A DNA stretch of 64,000 nucleotides from Chromatiales bacterium (GCA_003251535.1 QKFD01000024.1:33837-97836); one strand, 5' to 3'. Positions 1 through 10,680 are shown, counted from the first letter of the stretch. The notes: a model not told the origin generated them from the letters alone. Made by a program: numbers and translations.

Positions 1-619
1 GCTCCTCCTCGTTGAGCAGCCGCCAATAGGGCTCCAGCTCTGGCCGCTCAGCCAGCGGCGCCTCCATAGGCAGCGCCTGCGCCAACTCGCAGAGGAACAG
101 ATTATCCCGCTCCCGACAGAGCTGTTTGAGCGCCACGCCATCCCCCTCCCGCCGCCACTGTCGATGCCGATCTTGGACAAACCGCTCCTCCCCCAGGTGC
201 AGCGGTCCCGGCTGTAACTGGGCCGCTAGGTCGATGCGATCGGCCCATAGCAGCGGCTCGCCCCCCCCACCCGGTAGCACCCGAGCGGTGGTGATGAAGA
301 AGGTGGCGGGGACCTCGGCCGCCTCCAGGACCGGCAGGGCGTGGTGCAGCAGGTTGCAGTAGCCGTCGTCGAAGGTGAGGGCGACCCGGAACCCCTCCCC
401 CTCCGTCAGGAGATCGGCCAGTGGTACAAAGCGGACCTGGGGCTGGGCCGCCAGCAGGGCGATATCACCCGCCAACCGCTGGGCGGAGACGAAGCGACTA
501 TTGAAACGGAGGTTGGCGCCAAACGCCTGCTCACCGGTCACGCCGTGATAGAGCAGCGCACAACGCCCCTGCGACGGCAGCGGGCGCGGAGGTGACGTGA
601 GGGCGTGGGTTAGACGCAT
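1..619 (-). CDS. Polysaccharide deacetylase (NodB-like), C-terminus outside window
   Basis: About 206 N-terminal residues are visible; the gene runs off the left edge. I read the frame by hand: the ATG lies at 617-619, and the core contains LLYHGV near the start followed by VALTFDDGY, the first metal-binding motif of NodB-type carbohydrate esterases, then PATFFITT. These motifs are typical of CE4 deacetylases acting on cell-wall or exopolysaccharide GlcNAc. There is no obvious signal peptide with this start. In exosortase-bearing bacteria such enzymes often sit in EPS clusters, but only a methyltransferase is visible next to it here, so the substrate cannot be given. The C-terminal metal and catalytic motifs are not in the window. 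Confidence 0.8.
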   Translation of the reverse strand, partial: MRLTHALTSPPRPLPSQGRCALLYHGVTGEQAFGANLRFNSRFVSAQRLAGDIALLAAQPQVRFVPLADLLTEGEGFRVALTFDDGYCNLLHHALPVLEAAEVPATFFITTARVLPGGGGEPLLWADRIDLAAQLQPGPLHLGEERFVQDRHRQWRREGDGVALKQLCRERDNLFLCELAQALPMEAPLAERPELEPYWRLLNEEE

Positions 620-710
620 CCGACCAATTTGCAACCAGGTGGGTAGAGTCAAATAGGGCTACCTGAAAGAGGGGCTGGTGAGATGAGCCGTAGACCGCCC
701 CAACCAGAGG

Positions 711-1508
711 CTACTCCTCCCCTCGCCCTTGATAGCGTGCCTTGCACCAGGCCACGTCGATCTCCGGCTGGCCGTCACGCAGGGCGATCCAGTCCAACAG
801 CGGCCCCTGCTTGTTGATCAAGGCGGCAAATAGATTGCCCTGCCGCGGTAGGACCCCAAAGACCAGCGGCGCCAATCCCTGGAGCAGCAGCGCGAGAAGA
901 TACTTCAACTTGCTACGCGCCATCTTCAGCCGCTCAATAGGGAGCAGGTAGCCGTAAAAAAAGCGGAGGTTTGGCCGGTGAGAGGCGTCAAAACAGGCCA
1001 CCGTCTTCTCCAACTCCCGCTCGGTCCAGCGATAGACAAAGTTGGGGATGGGCGAGTTGCGCACCCCACCGTAGCGGTAGCTGTTCGCCACCACCGCCTC
1101 GATCTCGTAGGCATCGGCAAAGCCGAGGCGGGTGGCAAGCCGCATCACCAGGCTGTCACGGCTCTCGAACATCAACACCCCCTTACGCGCTACCCGTAAC
1201 ATCTCCAGTAGCGCCCGGTGGGGCGAGGCGCAGTGGTGTAGGCCGGCGTGGGTCACCACCAGATCAAAGCTCTCGTCCTCAAAGGTGAGGTTCTCCGCAT
1301 CCTGGTAAGACCACTCAAACGGGGCATAGAGCGCCGCGTTCATGCGATCATCGATATTGGAGATCACCACATTGCTGAAACCCAGTTCAGCCCATACCCC
1401 CTTGTCGAGGGTACCGCCACAGACCACTAGCACCCTATCTTGCAGAGTGATACCACCGGACTGCACGATGCTAGAGACCGTCTTGGAGTAGAAACTGTTT
1501 GTTGTCAT
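711..1508 (-). CDS. Class I SAM-dependent methyltransferase
   Basis: A 265-residue protein when started at the ATG that begins MTTNSFYSK. A longer reading frame exists to 1598, but its extra 30 residues (Ala/Pro-rich) look like upstream DNA. A glycine-rich strand VLVVCGGTLDKG is followed by NIDD as the SAM-ribose acid, and FDLVVTHAGLHHCASP matches the motif preceding the Methyltransf_11 active region. The last third (RPNLRFFYGYLLPIERLKM onward) is basic and partly hydrophobic. It is on the same strand as the deacetylase, with a gap of about 90 bases, which suggests a shared glycan-modification role. The substrate is unknown. Confidence 0.75.
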   Translation of the reverse strand: MTTNSFYSKTVSSIVQSGGITLQDRVLVVCGGTLDKGVWAELGFSNVVISNIDDRMNAALYAPFEWSYQDAENLTFEDESFDLVVTHAGLHHCASPHRALLEMLRVARKGVLMFESRDSLVMRLATRLGFADAYEIEAVVANSYRYGGVRNSPIPNFVYRWTERELEKTVACFDASHRPNLRFFYGYLLPIERLKMARSKLKYLLALLLQGLAPLVFGVLPRQGNLFAALINKQGPLLDWIALRDGQPEIDVAWCKARYQGRGEE

Positions 1509-1968
1509 AGCGCTCGTTGGCTGCGGGTGGCGCACAATGCCCCCGGTTAGTTGGCACCACGGCGGATGGGGTGCGGCGGCCGCACTCACCACGGCCAACA
1601 GCGCCAGAGATGCGCGGTACCCAGAGGCGCCTGCCTAAGGATAGAGTGAGAACTGGGTAGCGGGTCGCTGTGGGGCGACTAAACGCGGTTTAGCCCTCTC
1701 AGAGGCGGGGAATTATACATGAGATCCCCCCCCACTCACCGGCTGCCACAGCACAGAGCGGGGCGCCTGATACCGACCACCACACAGATCGATTGCCAAC
1801 GGCTGCCGTACAATGCCGCCACCGCGTCTTAAGTGAGATCCACCCCGGATATCTGCCCCCCTGTTGAGGCTGAGGTCACCCCCACGGCGATAACGCAGCG
1901 ACACCGCGCGGGGAATAAACAGATGGGATGCCCTCGGCCCAGGCGGCCGGTCGAGAGAGGAGAGCGCC
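1509..1968. other. Intergenic region, no gene seen
   Basis: This 460-base stretch lies between the divergent methyltransferase and the MreB-like gene. It contains only short, compositionally poor reading frames. I see no RNA gene or strong palindrome. It must hold the promoters of both flanking genes. Confidence 0.5.
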
Positions 1969-2361
1969 ATGCAACTGTTTTCCCAGAGTGTCTATATCCA
2001 GATCTATGCCAATCGCTTCGTCCTCAAACTGCTCGAAGAGGGCGCCGCCCCCGTCACCATTACTGCCGATGAGCCGTTTACCACCCAACGCCTGCTGGTG
2101 GGACAGTTTGCCGTAGCCGAACGGACCCTCAAACAGGGGCTCAAGCGTCTCTTCCAGGGCCGCTGGTTTGCTCCCAGTCCCAGGGCTGTCATTCACCCAA
2201 TGGAGATGGTAGAGGGGGGTCTATCAGAGATTGAGATGCGGGTATTTAACGAGTTGGCCGCCGGCGCCGGCGCCCACAAGGTGGTGGTCTGGATCGGCCC
2301 CGAACTGTCCAACAGTGAGGCAAAGCAGCAGGCCATGGGACGGGATCGCCCACCCCTGTAA
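1969..2361 (+). CDS. Small MreB-like (actin-fold fragment) protein
   Basis: A 130-residue soluble protein. The middle part, APSPRAVIHP..EGGLSEIEMRVFNELAAGAGAHKVVVW, follows the pattern of MreB around PSPRVLVCVP..TQVERRAIRESALGAGAREV. The N-terminus (MQLFSQSVYIQIYANRF) could correspond to the first phosphate loop strand. The length is only a third of MreB, and the ATP-binding motifs of the second domain are missing, so it cannot be a complete actin homologue. A GAGAG-type stretch precedes the ATG. It is convergent with the HD-GYP regulator. The function is unknown; the MreB relation is by motif resemblance only. Confidence 0.6.
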   Translation: MQLFSQSVYIQIYANRFVLKLLEEGAAPVTITADEPFTTQRLLVGQFAVAERTLKQGLKRLFQGRWFAPSPRAVIHPMEMVEGGLSEIEMRVFNELAAGAGAHKVVVWIGPELSNSEAKQQAMGRDRPPL

Positions 2362-2418
2362 CAGCGCCTGCCAAACGACACCCCGGCGGAGCAGGTGGTC
2401 AGCACACCCCGCACCCCA

Positions 2419-3453
2419 TCAAGCCCCTTCCAAGGAGAAACCTTGCTGCTGGAATATCCGCAGTGCGGCATCCACCACCGCGGCATCAAACTGCACCCCA
2501 CGCTTGGCCTCGATCTCGGCCAGCGCTTTGGCAATGCCCAAACCGGGTCGATAGGGGCGGTGTGAAGCCATGGCCTCGATCACATCGGCCACCGCAATAA
2601 TACGCGCCTCCAGGAGGATGGCTGATCCCTGCAATCCACTGGGATATCCGCTGCCATCTAGGCGCTCGTGGTGTTGCAGTACCGCCTGCGCAATGGGCCA
2701 AGGGAAATCGATGCCTTTGAGGACCTCATAACCAGCGCTGGGGTGTTGTTTGATCAAACCGAATTCAGGCTCAGTGAGCTTACCAGGGCGACTGAGGATC
2801 TCGGCAGGCACTTTGATCTTGCCAACATCATGGACCGTGCAGGCAAGCTCCAACCCCTCTATCTGTGCCGGCTCTAGCTGCAACTCATGGGCGATGGCCA
2901 CAGCGATACGCGCCACATTGCGCTGATGACCTGCGGTATAGGGATCTCGCATCTCCACCATGGCCGCGACAGCAGATACCGTATCGAGCAGGTGACGCCG
3001 CAACCGTAATTCGCTTTCACTCAGTGAGCGGGTACGCTCCACCACCAGCGTCTCCAGCTGGTGACGCAGCCGGTTAAGTTCCAGATGGGTACGGACCCGC
3101 GCCAGCAGCTCTTCGCTCTGAAAAGGTTTGGTGACGTAATCGACGGCACCGATATCAAACCCCAAGAGCTTGTCTGTCGTCTCAGACATGGCACTGACGA
3201 AGATCACCGGAATGGCCCGCAACTGGGGCTCCCGCTTCAGGCGCCGACACACCTCAAAGCCATCCGGGTCCGGCATATTCACATCCAGCAGGATCAACTC
3301 GGGTGGTTGGGCGATGGCGGCCCGCAGCGCTAACTCACCATTGATCGCCGAACGCACCTTATAACCTTCGGCGGTCAAGAGATCGGTCAGGAGCCGGAGC
3401 GAGGCCGGCGTATCATCCACAGCCAGGATGTCACCTCTATTGGCAGGGATCAT
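2419..3453 (-). CDS. Response regulator with HD-GYP output domain
   Basis: A 344-residue protein. A receiver domain occupies residues 1-125, with the acidic pair VDD at 12-14, the phospho-acceptor D57 in LLDVNMPD and the KP dyad at 109-110. A short coiled linker follows. The HD-GYP domain covers about 155-340: H208-D209 in TVHDVGKIK, and HHERLDGSGYP at 261-271. HD-GYP domains hydrolyse cyclic di-GMP, so this is probably a phosphorylation-controlled c-di-GMP phosphodiesterase. The start overlaps the end of the upstream hybrid kinase by 17 bases, so the two are co-translated and probably partners. An alternative ATG lies at 3468; the open frame up to 3621 is inside the kinase gene and not used. 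Confidence 0.9.
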   Translation of the reverse strand: MIPANRGDILAVDDTPASLRLLTDLLTAEGYKVRSAINGELALRAAIAQPPELILLDVNMPDPDGFEVCRRLKREPQLRAIPVIFVSAMSETTDKLLGFDIGAVDYVTKPFQSEELLARVRTHLELNRLRHQLETLVVERTRSLSESELRLRRHLLDTVSAVAAMVEMRDPYTAGHQRNVARIAVAIAHELQLEPAQIEGLELACTVHDVGKIKVPAEILSRPGKLTEPEFGLIKQHPSAGYEVLKGIDFPWPIAQAVLQHHERLDGSGYPSGLQGSAILLEARIIAVADVIEAMASHRPYRPGLGIAKALAEIEAKRGVQFDAAVVDAALRIFQQQGFSLEGA

Positions 3454-6400
3454 GGCAGTTAATCTCATGTTCGGCTGATCCAGGCTCACCCCTCTCAGCT
3501 GCCGCTTCGAGGCTTGCCAGGATCGCAGGATAGTTGAATTGTTCAGCCAGTTGAGAGAGAGACTTCCCCAACCCACTGTCGATGGTGGCAATGGCATCAA
3601 TGGCAATATTGATGCGCTCACGATCCAGGGACTCTACTGCAACCATGAGCTGATCACGCAACGCTGCATCGATCCCTGTCCAGCTCTGCGGCGAGAGCGG
3701 CGGGCGCTCGACCTCGGCCTCGTGGGCAGCGGTTTGATAGAGGAACTGCAAGCCCAACTGCTGGGCGAGACAGTCATATATCTCATCGAATTGATATGGC
3801 TTGCGTATCACACCATCCATACCCGACGCCAACATCTCTGGCTGCTCCTCATCAAAGGCCGAGGCAGTCACCGCAATAATCTTGACCGGTTTTCCCGTGC
3901 GCAACTGCCGTATGCGACGTGTCGCCTCCACGCCGTCCATCACCGGCATCCGCCGATCCATCCAGATCAGATCTGGCTGCCAGGCCTCGAAGATACGCAG
4001 ACACTCCTCACCATTGTTTGCCACGCGCGTCTCTAGACCCAACTCCACCATCAGGCGTGTCAGCAGTAGCTGATTGTCCTGTTGATCTTCGGCAATCAAA
4101 ATTCGGTAGGTTGGCTGCCCTGGGAGCACGCCCAGGACGACAGGGTGGGCAATCGGGCCCACCTTAGACACCGCCCAGGCCTTGGCAACGGTCAAGGGCA
4201 GTTGGATACGGAAACACGAGCCTTTGCCAGGGGTACTCTCAACACCGATATGTCCCCCCATCAGCTGCACAAACTGCCTGGTCACCGCGAGCCCTAAGCC
4301 GGTCCCCCCCGCTGCCCGCCCCTCTGCCGCCTGCACGAAGGGCTGAAATAGCTGCTGCTGCTCCTGGGGTTCGATGCCAGGGCCAGTATCTTCCACCTCT
4401 ATCAACAGGCGCGGCGTCGCCTCCGTCTCGCTCCCTAGGCGAATGGTGACCTGCCCTTCACGACTGAACTTGATCCCGTTCTCGACCAGATTGACCAACA
4501 CCTGACGCAGCCGCGCCTCGTCGCCTTCAATGTATTGGGGGAGTTCGGAGGCTGACTCCAGCACCAGCTGCAATCCCTTCTGCTGGGCGCGCAACTGCAT
4601 CATGTGGCTGACGTCCTGCACCATATGCGCTAAATCAAAAGGTGCGATATCCAGCTGTAGCTTGCCCGACTCTATCTTGGCGAGTTCCAGGACGTCATTG
4701 ATAAGTGTCAAAAGATGCGCCCCACTGCGATTGATGATCTCCAAATTCTGATACTGGATCGGACTCAATCCTGCGGTGTGCTGCATCATGTGGGAGAAGC
4801 CGAGGATGGCATTGAGTGGTGTGCGTAGCTCATGGCTCATATTGGCCAAAAACATGCTCTTTGCCCGATTGGCGGCCTCTGCGGCATCCCGCGCCAAACG
4901 CAGTTCAGCCGTGCGCTGCTCCACGGTCTCTTCAAGTTGTTCACGGTAGTGGCGCAGCTCCTCCTCTGCCCGTTTCTGCGCGTCGATATCCATGCGCAGC
5001 CCCAACATCCGGCCCACCTTGCCGTGGCCATCACGCTCAACGCCGTAGCCGATCACCCGCATCCAGCGGTAGCGACCATCGGCGTGGAGGAAACGGGCAT
5101 CGTAGAGATAGTGATCCTGTTGATGGCGCAATACTCCCTGCACCTTCTCCATCACCAGCGATCGGTCGTCAGGGTGGAGGCGCTCAAGCCACTCATGCCG
5201 ATTGGCCAGCCCTTCGTGCGGCGGGTAACCCAACATGGTGTAGTAGATGGGGGAGGCATAGTAGTAATCGCCCGCCACATCCCAATCCCATACCCCAACG
5301 TTCACCGCCTCCAAGGTGAGACGGAAGCGCGCCTCTGAAAACTTAAGCTGCTCTTCGGTCCGTTTACGCTCAGTGATATCGGTGAGCATGGCGAAGGCAC
5401 CCTGAAACTCTCCGGCCTCATTGGTAATGGCCGCCGCCGAGACCCACGCCCATAGCAGGGTGCCATTTCTGCGGCGAAAGCGCCGCTCGTAGTGCTCGGA
5501 AAGGAGATGCCGACGCCGCTCCATGCGGTAGCGGTGATCCGCCGCATCGGCGTCATCCATAAAATCGGTAGCGGGCCGCCCCATCATCTCGGCACAGGTA
5601 TAGCCTAACCATGCAGCCAACTGTGCATTGACGAAGTTAATGCGCAGATCGACGCCCAATGCGAGGATGCCTTCGCCCGCCGTATCGACAAAACGCCGAT
5701 ACTTCTCCTCGCTTGCCCGCAGCTCACGCTGCACCAACAGGCTATTCAAGCTATCGGTGACGCGCCAACCCACCTCCTGGAAGAGCAACTGCTCCTCCAC
5801 CGTCCAGACGCGCGCAGAGGCACATTGATGGATGCCCAATACCCACGCCTTCCCCACCTTCGGATAGAGGGCAATGGCCATGTAGGACTTGATGCCAAAG
5901 CGCGCCTCGAATGCCTCTGGCAGGGGTTGCTCCAACCTTGGCCCAAAGGTCACAACCCCCCGGCGCGCCAAGACCAGACTCAGCGACGCTGCCACCTGTG
6001 GGTCCATCGGAATGGGACTCCCTACGCCCCCGGCCCCGGGATACTCTGGTTTATAACGCTCCATGGCGATGGTCCATGAAGGGGCGCCAGGATCACAGGG
6101 GTGGAGCAAGAAGGCGCGGTCGCCATCGAAGATGGTCAATACAGAGGCGAGCACCTCGCCCATCATGGTGTCTAAATCGGTTGCGCGCTGAATGGCGCGA
6201 TTGATCTTGTCCATGTGGGCAAGAAACTCGGTATGCGCCTGACGCTCCTGCTCCGCGTGCTTGCGTCCAGTAATATCAACCAGCGAAACAAAAATCTTAG
6301 AGAGTGATGCCTCATAACCTGGGCAGACGGCAAAATAGACCGTGACATCACGCCGCTCGCCGGCCAGTGTTCGCACCACGGCATCGCACACCATCTCCGT

Positions 6401-7021
6401 CTGCCCATGCCAGAGATAGATCAGCCCTTGCCGAAAGGTAGTGATCGATTCGGCGACGAAGGTACTTCCCAAGCCGGCTAACAGCGCCTCCCGACTCGGG
6501 GCCCCATGTAACCCCAGTGCGGCTCGATTCACATCCACCACCTGGATGAGAGCAACACACTGCTGTAGCACCTCAGGGTAGCGCGCAAAATAGTCTTCGA
6601 TATCGCTCACCCCCTCGCCCCGCAACTTATCGAACAGCGCCTTAACCTGGGAGAAATCCTCCTCCCAAATGGAGATCGGTGAGTTCTCAAAGGTCATTCG
6701 GTAACGCGCCTGACTCTGCTGCAACTGCTCGGTCACCGCGCGCTGTTCGCGGAAAATAGGGGTGATACGACTGATCCCCCACGCCATCAGGAGAGAGATG
6801 GCTAAGGCCATCAGTTCGACCAGCCAGTGGGGTTGCTCTGCAAAGTCGGAGCTGATGAGTCGCTCCAAACTGAAAAGACGGCGTAGCGCCATCAGTGCAA
6901 TGGCGGCGGCCACCAGACCCCACGCCAAATAGGCACCCGTGATCTTGATCAGGCGCAGGGCGAGAAAGGCGGCCACAAACTGCACGGCCAAAGAGGCCAC
7001 CAACACCGTGATGAGCAGCAT
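3437..7021 (-). CDS. Hybrid sensor histidine kinase (PAS-GAF-PAS-PAS-HK-REC)
   Basis: A 1194-residue membrane kinase. Three hydrophobic helices lie within residues 1-90, followed by a PAS-like domain (about 105-250), a GAF domain (265-430), two further PAS domains (435-555 and 560-690) and a coiled coil. HisKA has H730 in [14 protein letters not shown]; HATPase_c shows [16 protein letters not shown] and GGTGLGLA; a C-terminal receiver has D1022 in [11 protein letters not shown]. About 90 residues follow the receiver without a clear HPt histidine motif. The signal is unknown; multiple PAS/GAF domains suggest integration of redox or small-molecule cues. It is followed, with overlap, by the HD-GYP response regulator, so the output is likely a change in cyclic di-GMP. 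Confidence 0.93.
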   Translation of the reverse strand: MLLITVLVASLAVQFVAAFLALRLIKITGAYLAWGLVAAAIALMALRRLFSLERLISSDFAEQPHWLVELMALAISLLMAWGISRITPIFREQRAVTEQLQQSQARYRMTFENSPISIWEEDFSQVKALFDKLRGEGVSDIEDYFARYPEVLQQCVALIQVVDVNRAALGLHGAPSREALLAGLGSTFVAESITTFRQGLIYLWHGQTEMVCDAVVRTLAGERRDVTVYFAVCPGYEASLSKIFVSLVDITGRKHAEQERQAHTEFLAHMDKINRAIQRATDLDTMMGEVLASVLTIFDGDRAFLLHPCDPGAPSWTIAMERYKPEYPGAGGVGSPIPMDPQVAASLSLVLARRGVVTFGPRLEQPLPEAFEARFGIKSYMAIALYPKVGKAWVLGIHQCASARVWTVEEQLLFQEVGWRVTDSLNSLLVQRELRASEEKYRRFVDTAGEGILALGVDLRINFVNAQLAAWLGYTCAEMMGRPATDFMDDADAADHRYRMERRRHLLSEHYERRFRRRNGTLLWAWVSAAAITNEAGEFQGAFAMLTDITERKRTEEQLKFSEARFRLTLEAVNVGVWDWDVAGDYYYASPIYYTMLGYPPHEGLANRHEWLERLHPDDRSLVMEKVQGVLRHQQDHYLYDARFLHADGRYRWMRVIGYGVERDGHGKVGRMLGLRMDIDAQKRAEEELRHYREQLEETVEQRTAELRLARDAAEAANRAKSMFLANMSHELRTPLNAILGFSHMMQHTAGLSPIQYQNLEIINRSGAHLLTLINDVLELAKIESGKLQLDIAPFDLAHMVQDVSHMMQLRAQQKGLQLVLESASELPQYIEGDEARLRQVLVNLVENGIKFSREGQVTIRLGSETEATPRLLIEVEDTGPGIEPQEQQQLFQPFVQAAEGRAAGGTGLGLAVTRQFVQLMGGHIGVESTPGKGSCFRIQLPLTVAKAWAVSKVGPIAHPVVLGVLPGQPTYRILIAEDQQDNQLLLTRLMVELGLETRVANNGEECLRIFEAWQPDLIWMDRRMPVMDGVEATRRIRQLRTGKPVKIIAVTASAFDEEQPEMLASGMDGVIRKPYQFDEIYDCLAQQLGLQFLYQTAAHEAEVERPPLSPQSWTGIDAALRDQLMVAVESLDRERINIAIDAIATIDSGLGKSLSQLAEQFNYPAILASLEAAAERGEPGSAEHEINCHDPCQ

Positions 7022-7480
7022 GATTCGCCTTCTATTGTCTTAACCGCTGGGGCCGCCTCCGTGCGGCCGAACGGCCTTATTTACATGCAGCGGAGCCGGC
7101 CCCTTCAGACCGATCCCGGGCGGTAGGAACGACCCCTTCCTATGCCATAAGCACCTATCACCCATGGTGTGGTTATACCGCATCCCGTCCATGGGAAGGC
7201 ACTCGGTCAATCCCCAGTGGAGGCAGCTCTACCTAGTGCTGGAAGTGCGTCGCAGGAGCCGAAGGCGATCGCCCTCGCCGATGCCCACGGATGGCGGCCC
7301 CCCGCCCCAGGGGTGGCCTGGGTCGGCGCCACGCCACCTCATGCGGCACACCCTGGAGAACCGGCCTCCAGCGGCGCCCATCGATGGTCATCGCGCCGCG
7401 CCAGGCGGACTTGAACAGACAGGCGGCAATGACAGCCGCAAAGGTGGTGGGATGCCCCCCAGCAGGGGGCGGATGGGGGG
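7022..7480. other. Intergenic region, no convincing gene
   Basis: These 459 bases separate the kinase promoter side from the stop of the antiporter gene. Short plus-strand frames are Arg/Pro/Ala-rich and look like chance openings. A G/C hairpin (GCCCCC, short loop, GGGGGC, around 7454-7470) lies just beyond the antiporter stop and could act as its terminator, although it has no T-run. Confidence 0.4.
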
Positions 7481-9208
7481 TTAGTGCCTCGCGCTGCCGG
7501 AGACGGCCTGCGCTGCTGGATCAAAACGCGCCAACACGTGGCTGGTCATCCCTTTGGCCAGCTCCTCCTCGCCGAAAAAGACCGCCCCCAACCCCTCACC
7601 GCGCAACAGCTCCGACTCCTCCTCGGAGTGGGTCCTGAGCACAATCTCAATGGTGGGATTGAGGGTGCGCGCCGTCTCGGTCATCTGGCGGATGTGGAGT
7701 GCGTCTGGCACCGCGACCACCAACATGGCGGCCTCGGCAATATGTGCCTGGATCAAGACAGCGGGATCCGCCGCATTCCCTGATACCGCCGCCTTACCCT
7801 GTTGGCGTAGGTCTTCAACCAGCTCTCGATTGGCATCGGCCACCACATAGGGGATAGCGCGCTCATCCAAGGTCTTGGCGATACGCCGTCCGACCCGCCC
7901 ATAACCCACCAGTACCACCTGGCCGGCGAGATAGCGACGCTCCGTGCTCATCGGCAGCTCGGCATAGGGGTCATCCCGCTGCTCCAGACGGCGGGCCCGC
8001 GCCGAACGCCCCAGTAGCCAGCGCCGCACCGGCTCAACCGCCGCGAAGAGAAATGGATTCAGGGCAATGGAGATGAGCGCACCCGCCAGTACCAGGCTCA
8101 TACCACTGGTGGGTAGTAGGCCCAAAGAGACGCCCAGCCCCGCCAAGATGAAGGAGAACTCGCCAATTTGGGCCAAGCTGGCGGCCACCATCAGCGCCGT
8201 GCTGAGGGGGTAGCGGAAGGCCAACACCAAGAGCAGGGCGGCGATGGATTTACCCAACATGATAATGGCCACGACGCCGAACACATGCAGCGGCTGCTGC
8301 ACCAGGATCGCCGGCTCAAACAACATGCCAACCGAAACAAAGAAGAGGACTGAAAAGGCGTCCCGCAGGGGTAGCGACTGCTCTGCTGCCCGGTGACTGA
8401 ATTCAGACTCCCGCATCACCATGCCGGCGAAGAAGGCCCCCAGCGCGAACGAAACACTAAACAGGGCCGCCGCCCCATAGGCGATACCGATGGCGGCGGC
8501 CACCACCGCCAGGGTGAACAGCTCCCGTGAACCGGTTTTGGCCACCTGCCACAACAGCCAAGGCAGTAACCGTTGACCGAAGATCAACATCAACGCAATG
8601 AATGCCGCCACCTGTAGTAGCGTCTGCCCGATCTCCAACCAGAGGGGATTGGCCCCCTCCAGCGCGCTGCTGGGATGGCCGCCCAACACCCCTGCCAGGG
8701 GGGGTAACAGCACCAACATCAGTACCGTGGCCAGGTCCTCCACCACCAACCAGCCGACCGCGATGCGGCCATTCATGGAGTCCAGCACACCGTGGACCTC
8801 CAACGCCTTCAACAACACGACGGTACTGGCACAGGAGAGTGAGAGGCCAAAGACAAACCCGTGGCCCGGGCTCCAGCCCCAACCCCAGGCCAATAACATG
8901 CCGAGCAGGGTGGCCAAGCCCATCTGCACCACCGCCCCTGGGATGGCAATGCGCCGCACGGCCAAGAGGTCCTTTAGGGAGAAGTGCAATCCCACCCCAA
9001 ACATGAGCAGCATGACGCCGATCTCGGCCAACTGAGCGGCGATATGTAGATCGGCCACGAAGCCCGGTGTGCTAGGACCGATGGCGATCCCGGCGGCTAG
9101 ATAGCCCACCAGGGCCGGCAGTTTCAGACGCTCAGCAATGAAACCGAGCACCAAGGCGATGCCAAAGCCGGCGGCCAGGGTGGTGATGAGGGAGATGTTG
9201 TGTTCCAT
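7481..9208 (-). CDS. ybaL: CPA2 cation:proton antiporter, YbaL/KefB type, with RCK domain
   Basis: A 575-residue inner-membrane protein with about twelve hydrophobic helices over residues 1-400 (Na+/H+ exchanger fold). A cytoplasmic TrkA-N/RCK domain starts near QVVLVGYGRVGRRIAKTL, whose GYGRVG is the dinucleotide-binding loop. This layout matches E. coli YbaL (558 residues) and the Kef K+ efflux systems, where NAD(H) or glutathione adducts bound to the RCK domain gate monovalent cation efflux. The start at 9206-9208 (MEHNISLIT) is preferred over a frame beginning 15 residues upstream. It is monocistronic and divergent from the usp gene, which is consistent with a stress function. Confidence 0.88.
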   Translation of the reverse strand: MEHNISLITTLAAGFGIALVLGFIAERLKLPALVGYLAAGIAIGPSTPGFVADLHIAAQLAEIGVMLLMFGVGLHFSLKDLLAVRRIAIPGAVVQMGLATLLGMLLAWGWGWSPGHGFVFGLSLSCASTVVLLKALEVHGVLDSMNGRIAVGWLVVEDLATVLMLVLLPPLAGVLGGHPSSALEGANPLWLEIGQTLLQVAAFIALMLIFGQRLLPWLLWQVAKTGSRELFTLAVVAAAIGIAYGAAALFSVSFALGAFFAGMVMRESEFSHRAAEQSLPLRDAFSVLFFVSVGMLFEPAILVQQPLHVFGVVAIIMLGKSIAALLLVLAFRYPLSTALMVAASLAQIGEFSFILAGLGVSLGLLPTSGMSLVLAGALISIALNPFLFAAVEPVRRWLLGRSARARRLEQRDDPYAELPMSTERRYLAGQVVLVGYGRVGRRIAKTLDERAIPYVVADANRELVEDLRQQGKAAVSGNAADPAVLIQAHIAEAAMLVVAVPDALHIRQMTETARTLNPTIEIVLRTHSEEESELLRGEGLGAVFFGEEELAKGMTSHVLARFDPAAQAVSGSARH

Positions 9209-9677
9209 AGGTTGGCTCTCTGGATGACCGGTACAGATAACGGGGGCGCGCAAGCGCTACGAGGTCCCCGGATCAACCCGCGCCATGCGCCGTGCCGATC
9301 CGCCCCCGCACACCCCAGCGCCGCACTTTATCAGCACCACCGGTTCAGCGCGGCAACATCCCCCTCAAGACAGCTGGCGGAGGCTTCTGTTCGATAGCGG
9401 CGCGAGGAGCGATGCAGCACCCAGGGAGGATGGCGTGACCGCCGACCGAAGGGCACGGCACTAGGGGAGACGCGCCGCCGACACGCGACCGAGAGGGTTG
9501 TGAAATTGCCGCCATAGTGTGCCGGGTCCCGGCAAGCAACAGTAGCATTGGCCAAAGCCACTGACACACCTCAAATAGGTCACGCTTTGGCCGCCCGCGA
9601 TGCCCTGGCCCAGACGATGTGGTGGCCAGCAGGCCGCTTTGGGCGGGGGTCTATCTCACTCAATCGAGGAGGCGAGA
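9209..9677. other. Divergent promoter region, no gene seen
   Basis: A 469-base gap between the antiporter (minus) and the universal stress gene (plus). Only low-complexity chance frames are present. The one clear element is the strong ribosome binding site GAGGAGG at 9666-9672 for the downstream gene. Confidence 0.5.
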
Positions 9678-10652
9678 GTGAAGCTATTCAACAATATCCT
9701 GTTCTTGGCCGACTCCACAGGGGATCTACAACCCGGATTTGAACGCGCCCTCTCGCTGGCCCAGAGCAACCAGGCGCAACTGACGGTGTTATCGGTACTC
9801 CAGCCACTGCCGCCCAGTGTGGTGCAGGCCTATGGCTACGGCCTGCCTACCGATCTGGCGCTACGCCTCCAGCAAGAGCGGATGGCCGCCCTGGAGGCGC
9901 TGGTTGCCCCCGCCCGCCAGCAGGTAGCGCTGGAGCTTAAGGTGCTCCAAGGGGAGATGCTGATAGAGGTCGTCCGCTTGGTGTTGAGCCACGGCCACGA
10001 CCTGCTGCTCAAGACCGCCACAGAGGAGACCACCCTCACCCATCGGCTGCTGGGCAGCGCCGATATGCAGTTGCTGCGCAAATGTCCCTGCCCGGTGTGG
10101 CTGCTAAAACCCAGTGCCCCACGCAACCATCGTCGCGTCCTGGCAGCGGTGGAGTTTGAACCCGCCGCCCACCGACCGGAGGCCGTGCTCCTCAACCGAG
10201 AGATCTTGACCCTAGCCGCCTCCATCGCCATGGCCGAATTTGCCGAGCTGCATGTCGTGCATGTCTGGGACGCCATCGCCGAATCGCTACTGCGGGTCTG
10301 GGGCTCAGATCCCACACCCGCCAACCTCGCCGCCTATGTGAATGGCGAGCGCAAACTGCACGAGGCCGGGTTACAGCACCTGATGGGCGATCTGAGAGGG
10401 CACATCGGCCCCGAGGCGTTTGACTACCTGGCCCCCCGTCTCCACCTTCCCCGCGGCGCGGCGCGCAGCACGGTGCCCAGCTTGGCGCAGGAGCTGGCGG
10501 TCGATCTCATTGTGATGGGAACCGTGGGTCGCACCGGTATCCCTGGTCTGCTGATCGGCAACACCGCGGAGACCATATTGGAGCAGATCGACTGCTCCGT
10601 CCTGGCCATCAAGCCACCGGGCTTCATCTCTCCGGTGACCCCGTTTGAGTAA
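9678..10652 (+). CDS. Tandem universal stress protein (UspE-like)
   Basis: A 324-residue protein with two UspA domains, about residues 1-145 and 150-320. Each ends in a nucleotide-binding-type segment: GSADMQLLRKCPCPVWLLKP in the first, and MGTVGRTGIPGLLIGNTAE plus SVLAIKPP in the second (G-2x-G-9x-G pattern). The start is GTG at 9678; the perfect GAGGAGG five bases upstream decides it over an in-frame ATG at 9600. E. coli UspE has the same tandem layout. Usp proteins protect during growth arrest and oxidative or membrane stress. It is monocistronic and ends in a bidirectional terminator. Confidence 0.9.
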   Translation: MKLFNNILFLADSTGDLQPGFERALSLAQSNQAQLTVLSVLQPLPPSVVQAYGYGLPTDLALRLQQERMAALEALVAPARQQVALELKVLQGEMLIEVVRLVLSHGHDLLLKTATEETTLTHRLLGSADMQLLRKCPCPVWLLKPSAPRNHRRVLAAVEFEPAAHRPEAVLLNREILTLAASIAMAEFAELHVVHVWDAIAESLLRVWGSDPTPANLAAYVNGERKLHEAGLQHLMGDLRGHIGPEAFDYLAPRLHLPRGAARSTVPSLAQELAVDLIVMGTVGRTGIPGLLIGNTAETILEQIDCSVLAIKPPGFISPVTPFE

Positions 10653-10680
10653 CTGACTCAACCCCGCGCCGCCTTGCCCC

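Noticed and set aside
7164..7638. Plus-strand frames in the gap before the antiporter stop
   Set aside because: Arg/Pro/Ala-rich, no ribosome binding site and partial overlap with the antiporter gene.
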